A DNA stretch of 13,112 bases from an uncultured Flavobacterium sp. (GTDB lineage Bacteria > Bacteroidota > Bacteroidia > Flavobacteriales > Flavobacteriaceae), in the NCBI RefSeq assembly GCF_937967675.1, contig NZ_CALBSN010000165.1, positions 1-13,112 of the forward strand, given 5' to 3'. Numbering within the stretch: the first letter of the stretch is position 1; every line of letters begins with the position of its first letter. The position numbers were made by a program, and so were the translations under genes. The notes below the pieces were generated by a model, which was not told the DNA's origin, searched no databases, and saw only the letters and a list, made by a program, of their open reading frames with translations. Positions 1 to 8,300 of the stretch are shown one piece after another.

Positions 1-2
1 TT

Positions 3-98
3 ACAAAAAATTATATTGTTGATTTTCTTAAAGAAAAAATCACTAATTTTGCAATCATTTTATCAGAAGAAAATACAAATCCAGTTAAGTACTTTTAA
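3..98 (+). CDS. Nif3-like dinuclear metal centre protein, C-terminal fragment
   Basis: This is the last 31 codons of a gene that begins before the window, read in frame 3 and ending with TAA at 96-98. The visible peptide ends in TNPVKYF, and the segment around it (ITNFAIILSEENTNPVKYF) fits the C-terminus of Nif3/YbgI-family proteins from Flavobacteriia. These proteins form hexameric toroids with a dinuclear metal site, and their biochemical role is poorly defined. Only two bases separate this stop from the ATG of the next gene, so the two are almost certainly one transcription unit and probably translationally coupled. From memory, a Nif3-like gene followed by a zinc-ribbon-family gene is a common arrangement in this group. 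The fragment is too short to show metal ligands, so the family call rests on the C-terminal motif and the neighbour. Confidence 0.72.
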   Translation, partial: TKNYIVDFLKEKITNFAIILSEENTNPVKYF

Positions 99-100
99 AT

Positions 101-880
101 ATGGCAACAATCAAAGAGCTAAGTGTAGAAGATAAGTTAAGAGCCCTTTATGCTTTACAACTAGTTGATTCTAAAATAGACGAAATAAGAAATGTAAGAG
201 GAGAATTGCCTCTTGAAGTAGAAGATTTAGAAGATGAAGTAGCAGGACTTTCTACTCGTTTAGAAAAACTAAAAAGCGATTTGGAGACTATTGACGACCA
301 AATCAAAGAAAAGAAAAATGCTATCGACGAGCACAAAACTGCCATTAAAAAATATTTAGAGCAACAAAAAAACGTTCGTAACAATAGAGAATTCAACTCT
401 TTAACTAAAGAAGTGGAGTTTCAGGAATTAGAAATTCAATTAGCTGAAAAACACATTAAAGAGATGAAAGCTTCTATTGAACACAAAAAAGAAGTTGTAG
501 CTCAAACTAAAGAAAAATTAGACGGTAAACAAACGCACTTAAAACATAAGAAAGCTGAATTAAGTGACATTATGGCTGAAACTGAAAAAGAAGAAAACTT
601 CTTATTAGGTAAATCAGAAGAATTAAGAGGTCAAATTGAAGAGCGTTTATTAGCAGCTTACGACAGAATTAGAAATAGTGTTAGAAATGGTTTAGCAGTT
701 GTTTCTATTGAGCGTGGCGCTTCTGCTGGTTCCTTCTTTACTATTCCACCACAAACACAAATGGAAATTGCAGCTCGCAAAAAAATCATTACGGATGAGC
801 ACAGTGGTAGAATTTTAGTAGACGGTGTTTTAGCTGACGAAGAAAGAGAAAAAATGGAAAAATTATTTGCTAGCATCTAA
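101..880 (+). CDS. coiled-coil protein of the C4-type zinc ribbon family (zf-RING_7), cysteine-free
   Basis: This 259-residue protein is mostly a long, charged, Lys/Glu-rich antiparallel coiled coil (about residues 8-190). It contains the NNREF motif (94-98), followed by a small C-terminal domain. That domain matches the zinc-ribbon family in outline: residues 206-218 (GASAGSFFTIPPQ) stand where members carry CxxC-x-IPPQ, and HSGRILV (234-240) stands where they carry CxxCGRIL. All four cysteines are replaced and the whole protein has no cysteine, so it cannot bind zinc in the usual way. The H. pylori relative HP0958 acts in flagellar and RNA biology, but that role should not be transferred to this non-flagellated lineage. 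The cellular function is unknown and the protein is probably cytoplasmic, as no signal peptide or membrane segment is visible. The start at 101 follows the upstream stop by two bases. A strong terminator lies 21 bases after its stop. Confidence 0.85.
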   Translation: MATIKELSVEDKLRALYALQLVDSKIDEIRNVRGELPLEVEDLEDEVAGLSTRLEKLKSDLETIDDQIKEKKNAIDEHKTAIKKYLEQQKNVRNNREFNSLTKEVEFQELEIQLAEKHIKEMKASIEHKKEVVAQTKEKLDGKQTHLKHKKAELSDIMAETEKEENFLLGKSEELRGQIEERLLAAYDRIRNSVRNGLAVVSIERGASAGSFFTIPPQTQMEIAARKKIITDEHSGRILVDGVLADEEREKMEKLFASI

Positions 881-901
881 TTAAATCCTTTAAAATAAAT
901 G

Positions 902-932
902 AAAGTCCTTTTTTTAAAAGGGCTTTTTTTTT
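902..932 (+). terminator. rho-independent terminator of the Nif3-like/coiled-coil operon
   Basis: An 11-bp stem pairs 902-912 (AAAGTCCTTTT) with 916-926 (AAAAGGGCTTT), with one U-G wobble, around a three-base TTT loop. It is followed by an unbroken run of nine T (924-932). It begins 21 bases after the stop of the coiled-coil gene and separates this operon from rluF. Confidence 0.88.
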
Positions 933-973
933 GTTTTAAACCGCAAAGAAGAATAGTCATCATAACTCTCAAA

Positions 974-1008
974 TTACTCTTCACTAATCAGTTTTTACTT
1001 TTCACTAA
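974..1008. repeat. 14-bp direct repeat upstream of rluF
   Basis: TTACTCTTCACTAA (974-987) recurs as TTACTTTTCACTAA (995-1008) with one mismatch. The start-to-start spacing is 21 bp, or two helical turns, and the second copy ends six bases before the candidate -7 box of rluF. This geometry would suit a dimeric regulator binding one DNA face. However, pyrimidine-rich ACTTTTCACT stretches are common as low-complexity filler in Flavobacterium intergenic DNA, so a regulatory role is only a possibility. Confidence 0.4.
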
Positions 1009-1014
1009 AAAACC

Positions 1015-1022
1015 TATCTTTG
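1015..1022 (+). promoter_or_regulatory. candidate -7 promoter box for rluF (TATCTTTG)
   Basis: TATCTTTG matches the Bacteroidota primary sigma factor -7 consensus TAnnTTTG exactly. No clear TTG -33 element lies 17-23 bases upstream; the best there is a T-rich stretch around 992-996. The box ends only four bases before the rluF ATG at 1027, so a start site at the usual distance would fall on or next to the start codon and give a leaderless or nearly leaderless mRNA. Confidence 0.5.
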
Positions 1023-1026
1023 CTAC

Positions 1027-1815
1027 ATGGAAGAAAACACAGTACGCATCAACAAATATTTATCCGAAACCGGCTTTTGTTCTCGTAGAGAAGCCGATCG
1101 ATTAATAGAGCAAGGCAGAGTTACTATTAATGGGAAAGTTCCTGAAATGGGAACAAAAGTAGCTCCTGGTGATGAAGTACGTGTAAACGGTATTTTAGTA
1201 GAAGAAAAGAAGCAAAAACATGTGTATTTGGCTTTCAACAAACCCGCTGGAATTGAATGTACTACCAACCAAAAAATCAAGGATAATATCGTAGATTACA
1301 TCAATTATCCAGAGCGTATTTTTCCTATTGGTCGTTTGGATAAAGCCAGTGAAGGTTTGATTTTTATGACGAGTGATGGCGATATTGTAAACAAAATTCT
1401 TAGAGCAAGAAACAACCACGAAAAAGAATACATCGTAACCGTAAACAAACCGATTACTGATAGATTTATTGACCGAATGGCAAACGGAATTCCAATTTTG
1501 GAAACGATTACCAAGAAATGCAAAGTAGAACAAATTAGTAAATACGTTTTCCGAATTATTTTAACGCAAGGTTTGAATAGACAAATTCGCAGAATGTGTG
1601 AATATTTGGATTACGAAGTAACAGCTTTGAAACGTACCAGAATTATTAACATTTCTTTAGATGTTCCAGTAGGCAAATACCGCGAACTTACTGATAAAGA
1701 AATCGCAGAATTAAACCAATTAATTGCACCTTCTAGCAAGACTGAAGAAGCAAGTTTACCAAGTAATAAAGGAAAGTTTACTGGAAAAAGGAATTATAGG
1801 GAGAGGAATCGTTAA
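1027..1815 (+). CDS. rluF: 23S rRNA pseudouridine(2604) synthase RluF
   Basis: This 262-residue enzyme isomerises a specific uridine in 23S rRNA to pseudouridine; E. coli RluF acts on U2604 and can also modify U35 of tRNA-Tyr. An N-terminal S4 RNA-binding domain (about 6-55, with RINKYLSETGFCSRREADR) is followed by the RsuA/RluB/E/F-type catalytic domain. The catalytic aspartate is Asp105 in GRLDKASEGL. Downstream motifs NHEKEYIVTV (130-139), ITKKCKV (161-167) and QGLNRQIRRM (181-190) follow E. coli RluF closely and favour RluF over RluB or RsuA. The tail after about residue 235 is basic and probably disordered, as in the E. coli enzyme. The ATG at 1027 is chosen because it sits just before the S4 domain and no other in-frame Met occurs before residue 41. 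The 3' end overlaps the convergent acetyltransferase gene by 4 bp, and no hairpin terminator is visible. Confidence 0.92.
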   Translation: MEENTVRINKYLSETGFCSRREADRLIEQGRVTINGKVPEMGTKVAPGDEVRVNGILVEEKKQKHVYLAFNKPAGIECTTNQKIKDNIVDYINYPERIFPIGRLDKASEGLIFMTSDGDIVNKILRARNNHEKEYIVTVNKPITDRFIDRMANGIPILETITKKCKVEQISKYVFRIILTQGLNRQIRRMCEYLDYEVTALKRTRIINISLDVPVGKYRELTDKEIAELNQLIAPSSKTEEASLPSNKGKFTGKRNYRERNR

Positions 1816-2303
1816 AAACAAAGTTCCATCACATAATCATCCATTACATAACCATTTCCAATATCAATTACTTCGTCTTTTACTTTTGTAAAGCCTAGTT
1901 TGGTATAAAAATGTATGGCGATATTGTATTTGTTTACGTTTAAGAAAATGGCTTTTTGGTTATTTTCGATTGCTTTTCCTTTTACCAATTCAAAAAATTG
2001 TCTTCCTAAACCTGTTCCTTGAGTTTCAGGTAACACGTAAATTTTATGAATTTTTGTTTTGTTGGGTTCGCTGTTGATTTCATAGGAAACAAAACCTACG
2101 TAATTATCGTTATCATCTTGTGCTAAATAAAAAACGTGTCCTTTTTGTATTAATTCGCGTAAAGCAGGTTCGTTATAAAACTTGTCAATCATATAATCCA
2201 ATTGCGATTTGGATAAAATTTCTCCATAGGCTACAGGCCAAATTTTCTTGGTTAAGTCGATAACCACATTTAATTGTTCTATTTTACAAAGTACTATTTT
2301 CAT
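1812..2303 (-). CDS. GNAT family N-acetyltransferase
   Basis: This 163-residue cytoplasmic protein is a single GNAT domain that would transfer an acetyl group from acetyl-CoA to an amine; the substrate cannot be read from the sequence. Strand beta4 and motif A are at about 84-105 (KIHKIYVLPETQGTGLGRQF). The Q/R-x-x-G-x-G/A pyrophosphate-binding loop is Q95-G-T-G-L-G100. Motif B follows at 121-138, with NxxAIHFYxKLGF and the conserved tyrosine Tyr133 often used as general acid. Length and layout are typical of stand-alone GNAT enzymes. The gene is convergent with rluF and the two stop codons share TTAA (1812-1815). It lies 68 bases downstream of the giant-protein gene, but a terminator sits between them, so it probably has its own promoter. 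A weak -7-like box, TATTTTAG, is at 2308-2315 on the minus strand. Confidence 0.88.
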   Translation of the reverse strand: MKIVLCKIEQLNVVIDLTKKIWPVAYGEILSKSQLDYMIDKFYNEPALRELIQKGHVFYLAQDDNDNYVGFVSYEINSEPNKTKIHKIYVLPETQGTGLGRQFFELVKGKAIENNQKAIFLNVNKYNIAIHFYTKLGFTKVKDEVIDIGNGYVMDDYVMELCF

Positions 2304-2310
2304 ACTGCTA

Positions 2311-2352
2311 AAATAAAAACAAAAAGGGCCAACCTCGAAAGATTGACCCTTT
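2311..2352 (-). terminator. rho-independent terminator of the giant surface-protein gene
   Basis: On the minus-strand transcript, AAAGGGUCAAUC (2352 down to 2341) pairs with GGUUGGCCCUUU (2334 down to 2323) as a 12-bp stem with two U-G wobbles and a six-base loop. A T-rich tail follows toward 2311. In the plus-strand transcript the wobble pairs become C-A mismatches, so the hairpin is built for the minus strand. It starts about 19 bases after the stop at 2372. Confidence 0.85.
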
Positions 2353-2371
2353 ATTTTAAAAGTATAAGAAA

Positions 2372-5300
2372 TTATTCTGTCTTAACTACTTTAAATTCAC
2401 CCATTGTATCATCAGCGAATACTTTTACAATATATACTGAAGCTGCAACGTCTGACATATCAACGTTAACTTCATTACCATTTGTTTGTAAATTTTTCAC
2501 TAATCTACCATTAATATCATAAACTTGAATAGCAGTGATAGATTTTGTATAAGAAACTGTGAATCTATCCACAACTGGATTTGGATAATATTTTAAAGAT
2601 TTAATATCAAAACTAGCATTATCTAAAACAACTGTAACAGTAACAGCTAAAGCAGCACTTCTACATGTTCCTACAACGGATACTGCATAATAAACTGCAC
2701 CATCAACTAACTGTGTTCCAGCTGGAATAGCATTAGTTCCTGCCGCTGCATCACCAGGTGTTGGATACCATACAATATTTGATCCATTAACATTAATATC
2801 TTCAATTGTAGCATCCGATGCAACACCACCATAAATAGTTTGTACTGCATTTCCTGTTGGTGTAGATGGAGTTGAAATAGTAACATTAACAGCAGTTCTA
2901 GGACTTTCACAACCATCAACATTTTGTGAAACATAATAAATACCTGTTGAAAGTGTTGTTCCTGAAGTTAGTGCAGTTCCACCTGTTGAATTAGAATACC
3001 AACTTAAATTTGATCCTGATGCTGTAAGATCAGCAACAGTAGCACTAGTACAAAATGTTTGAGCACTAGCAGTTGGAGCACTTGTTGTATTTACAGTAAC
3101 TAAAACAGCTGTTCTTGAACTCTCACAACCATTCAATGTTTGAGAAACATAATAAGTTGCTGAAGTTAAAGACGTTGAAGGACTTAAAGCACTACCGCCT
3201 GTAGAAGCTAAATACCAAGATAAATTAGTTCCAGTAGCAGTTAAATTAGCGACTAATGCACTATTACAGAACGATTGATCAGCAGCTGTAGGAGCAGCTG
3301 TTGTATTAATAGTTACCGTTACTGCTGTTCTTGCACTCTCGCATCCATTTAGCGTTTGAGAAACATAATATGTATTAGAAGATAATACATCAGAAGAAGC
3401 TAAAGCAGAACCTCCAGTAGATGCAGAATACCAGTTATATGATGACCCGCTTGGTAATAAATCGGCTACAGTAGCAGAATTACAAAATGATTGTGCACTT
3501 GCATTTGGAGCAGTAGGGATTGTATTTACAACCACAGTCACCGCAAATCTATCTGTACTTTCACAACCATTAACTGTTTGAGAAGCATAATATGTTGTGC
3601 CATTTGTTAAACCAATAGCCGTAATATTAGGTAATAAATTACCTCCTGTTGCTGCATCATACCATTTAATTCCAGATCCAACTGCAATTAATTGTGTAAT
3701 ATTTGAAGCACCACAGAAAGTTTGAGTTGCATTACCAGTTGGTGCACTAGTTACATTAATTGTTACATTAACTGAAGCAATTGATGAACAACCATTAGCA
3801 TTAGTACCTTTAATATAATAAGTACCAGAAGTTGTTACTGCATTAGGATTAGTTAATGCATTAGTTGCTGCTAAGTCTGTAAAATAAGTAAATGTTAATC
3901 CTGAATCAGAACCTGTAGTTACTGCAGCAGTTGTTAAATCAACTGTAGCTGGATAACAAACTGTAGCTGGGTCAACAGTAATTAGAGTTGGTAAAGGATT
4001 AATTGTTACTGTAACTGGAGTTATTATTGAAGAACATCCATTTGAATTTGTTCCTTTGATATAATAAGTACCAGAAGTAGCTACTGTACTAGGACTTGCC
4101 AAAGCATTAGTTGCTTCTGGATTAGTCCAATAAGTATATGTTAATCCTGAATCAGAACCTGTAGTTACAGAAGCAGCAGTTAAATCAACTGTTGATGGAC
4201 TACAAACTGCTGTAGGATTAACTGTTACAACTGTAGGTAGCGGATTAACAATTACATTTACATTAGCTGAGTTCGTACAACCTGTTAATGAAGCCGTTGC
4301 CGTAGCAGTATAGCTTGCTGTTCCAGCTGATGAAGATTTCACATAAACAGTTGATGCATTTGTACCCGCTGTATAAGGTGTACTAGCTGCAGCATCTGTA
4401 TATAAATTAGTTACTGGTGACCAAGTAATATTTGTTGGAGATGAATAATTTAAAACAATGTTTGGTCTAGCATTTCCAGAACTTGTTGGAGTAGTTGCTG
4501 TTAAAACCGAATCACTGGATGCACTATCTACTCTATACCAATTTGTACTTACAAACCCAGGATCAGAATTTCTCATTTGAACACTATCATTAGTTGTTCC
4601 TGAATTATTATTACTATATGATGTTTGAATTACAATATTACTTGTACCATCCCAAGTAAACGAACCGTTTAATGGTATATTAACCAAACCAATCGTAACA
4701 GCTAAGTTACCAGCAGCTCTAACGTTAGTTGTAGTAGGTAAAAAAGTAGTAGATGTTAACACATCATCAGTAGTACTTCCCATATCCACTTGGAAATTTT
4801 GTAATGTTCCAGAGAAAGAAGTTCCTACAGATGCTACATCAAACGAAATAGAATTAATCGTAGAATTTGGTGTTAAACCTAAAGCCGTTAATTCTGAAGC
4901 TCTAATCAACATTTGGTGCTTAGTTCCTCCATAATAATTTGTAAATGGACTAGGATAACCCGTTGCTGTATTTGTTGTAGTTGAAGAACCAAAATTAGCA
5001 ATATTTGAAATAGCACCACCTGTTACTGTAAGTGCTTGAACTGAATCTACACATACTTCTGGAGCTGCAGGAGTAATAGTCATAGCGCTTGGCAATTGAT
5101 TTGCAGAAACTACAAAGGTAGCTGTATTACTACACAAACTTCCAGAGGACTGTGAAGCTGTTAGTGTGTAAGTTGTTGAACTTGTTGGATTAAATATCCA
5201 ACCCGTTGAACTATTACCAGTTACCCCTATTGAAGGAGACCATGTATACGTATCAAAATCAGCAACATTTGATGTTATCGTTACAGGTATTGTAGTAGCT

Positions 5301-8300
5301 ACACCAGAACAAATGGTTGCATTTGAACTGCTTAATGTTAAAGCAGGAGCAGGATTAACAGTAACTGGAACTGCAACTCTTGGAGAAGCACAAACCGTTG
5401 GAACTGTCATATTAATTTTATGAATAAATCTTAAATCTGTTGTTGTTGCACCCCATCCCCAACCTGAAGTAATTGTAACACCTGGAGTTGAAAAAGGGAA
5501 AGCCCCAGTTTGATAATACCAACTTAATCCGGAACCTAAACTTGTACAAAGTAATCTATAACCTGTACCTGCAGTAGGTATAACAAATGTAGAAGGTAAT
5601 ACAACATTAGTTAAAGATGTTGCAGAACCTGTGAATCCATTTATTGTAGTAGAAGCAATATCAACACCAGCTGAATTTTGCAATTTAATAGTTAAATTAC
5701 CAGTTCCTGCAACTAAAACATCAATACTGTTAATAATAACATTATTTGTTGTTGTAGTTAATACCATACCACCATCTGGTGATGAAGTAGTTCCAAAAGC
5801 AGTATCAATTGTAGCTGTGGATCCTAAAGTTACCGAAGCATTTGTAATTGTTTCAGCACTAGCATAATAAGTAGTAGATGAACTTATTGATGGAGTAGTA
5901 AATGGGGAGCCAGTCCCTATAGAAACACCTCCAGTATTATCTGCGTACCAATTAACTGTTGTACCAGCATTTGATGTTGCTTCAATCGTTACTGTACCCG
6001 TTCCACAACGTGTAGCTGGAGTAGTAGATGTAATTTGATTTGTAAAATCTACTTGAGCAACACTAGAATAAGCAGGTGTTCCTCCACAAGAAATAATTTG
6101 ACAGCGGTATCTTGTAGGGATTGTAGGTGTAACAATAGTAGTTGTGGTTGTAGCCGAAGCAATATTTTGCCAAGAAGTACCATTATCAATACTTGATTGC
6201 CATTGGAACGTTAAACCATCATTACTTCCCGTATAATCCATGCTTAAGTTTACTGACTGACCTAAACATATACTTGATGCGCTAGCAATTGTATTAACTC
6301 CTGCAGGAGCATTACTATTTAATACACTCATTACTACTTGCGCAGAACCTGATGCATTAGTACAACCCGTAGTTTGATTTGTATATGAAATCGAATACGT
6401 TGTAGTGATTAAAGGTGCAACTGTTTGTGAGAAAATATTTGTACCTGTTGCAATAGTAGTTGTACCGTTTGCATCTGTTGCAGTCCAAGTAGTAGTATAA
6501 TTTGCTGGTGGTGTAAAACGATAAGCAAAAGGATTTGTAATTGGATTAGTTGACGATGCCGTAGTTCCAGAAGCATAAGCCAAAACTCCAATAGTTCCGT
6601 TACCATTATTAACACCAACTAATTTATTTCTATCAATGTTCGTAGATGATGTAACATGAACTTCTATGATTCCGGTTGTTTCAAAGAAAACTGCTTGAGC
6701 CGTACTCACTCTTGTATCTCCATATTCACGAACATTTTCATAACTTACAATAAATTTTCTATTTGGAGCATAACCTTCTGTCCAATATTTTAATGTACCA
6801 CCTTGAGTTCCTGATGTAGATCCATCAGAACCTGAATTTGCTAAATTGTTATCCATTGCAAGAACAGCAACCAAATTAAATGGTTCTGAAGCACTAGGTA
6901 ATGTTGTATATGTGAAATCTGCTAAACTTGTACCATTATAGGTTCCAAACATAACAGTCCCGTTTGTTCCAACATTAATTGTATTATAGTTTGTTCCAAA
7001 GAAATTAAAATTGAATCCAACAGGAATTCCTCCCCAACCTCCGTCATCTAACGTACCTGAAGTTTGCGGAACTACTGCTGCACCTGCTGTTGCTAATGTA
7101 ACAGCATTTGAAGGCGCAACTCTCGGAGCATGTGTTATTGATGCACTCACAAAATTACCAGCACTTAAGCCTGAATTAATTGTAGCACTTGTACCAGGAC
7201 AAACTCCAGAAGCTGTTGTTGTAACAGTAGCTGAAGGCAAGTCATAAACTCCTACTGAGATATATGCTACTGAAGGACAACCTCCATCATTTGGTGTTCC
7301 TGTAACTTTGAAATCTGTTGTTGTTGAAATAGTAGCTGTAGTTGAACTACCCGTTGAAGTACTTAATGTAACACCGCTAGTTAATGATTCCCATGTATAA
7401 ACAACACCTGGAATAGTTGAATTAGCTGTTAATGTAACGGGACCTCCTGTACCACAGAAATTAGGTACTGAAGGTGTAATTGTAATAACATCCGTACCTA
7501 TACCTTCATCTGAATATGTAACACCAGCTTGTGTTTTTGTTAATGCGTTAACGTCAGTAGCTGTTACTGACCAAGCTATTGTAGCATTTAAAGGTGTAGG
7601 AACAGGAATTGTTCCTGACCATGTTGTTCCTGAAGTATTAGTCATATTAATAGCAGTCTGAGGAGTCCCATTTACACTATAATTAATAACAACACCTGAT
7701 ATAGCTCCAGCACCTATTGCAACGTCAACAGTAACAGTTCTTGCGACAGCAGGACAACGATTACCTTGAGGTGTGATTGTTAAATTAGATAACGTAGGAG
7801 TAGCTTTAGAAGCCATAACATAGTAATTCAATGCAGATATATCTTCTGGAGAAGTTGTTGTAATTGAAGAAGCAGTTACTGTTGAAGTTAAGCCTCCTAT
7901 TAAGTCATATACACCTGTAAGTGTTTCACTTGCACCAATAGCATCTGCACCATTTGGGTTATCATTAAGCCTTACTAATGCATCTGCAAAATTACTTCCA
8001 CCACTAGTAAAAGAAGCAGCCCAATATCGATTTGAATTTAAAGATCCTAATAAACTCGCTGGAGTACCTCCAGTAGCCGAATCAAAAACTTCTGATTGAA
8101 TTACAACATTTCCAGAAGGACCTGTTGTTGGATTTACTAATTCAAAAGGATTAATTGTTGATTTACCTATAGGAAATACATATGTTGAACCTGTAGCTAA
8201 GTTAGGTGGTAATGTTCTCGCTAATGGACCATTTACATATGCAGTAGTAGATGTTCTAACGATACTAGCAGCAGTTGTACCTGTAATTGTTAAAACATTA

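Noticed and set aside
148..1533. Minus-strand open frames opposite the coiled-coil and rluF genes, and a short plus-strand frame at 899-1105.
   Set aside because: They overlap well-supported genes in other frames, have low-complexity Phe/Ser-rich translations, and 899-1105 runs through the terminator and the start of rluF.
2625..4255. Regular repeats that might suggest a CRISPR array or satellite.
   Set aside because: The periods of 216-246 bp are multiples of three within one open frame, and the repeat is at protein level. There are no short identical repeats with unique spacers.
2707..6618. Short alternative minus-strand frames inside the giant gene (2707-2934, 6409-6618), rich in Met, Leu and Gln.
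   Set aside because: They are out-of-frame readings of repetitive coding sequence with no independent signals.
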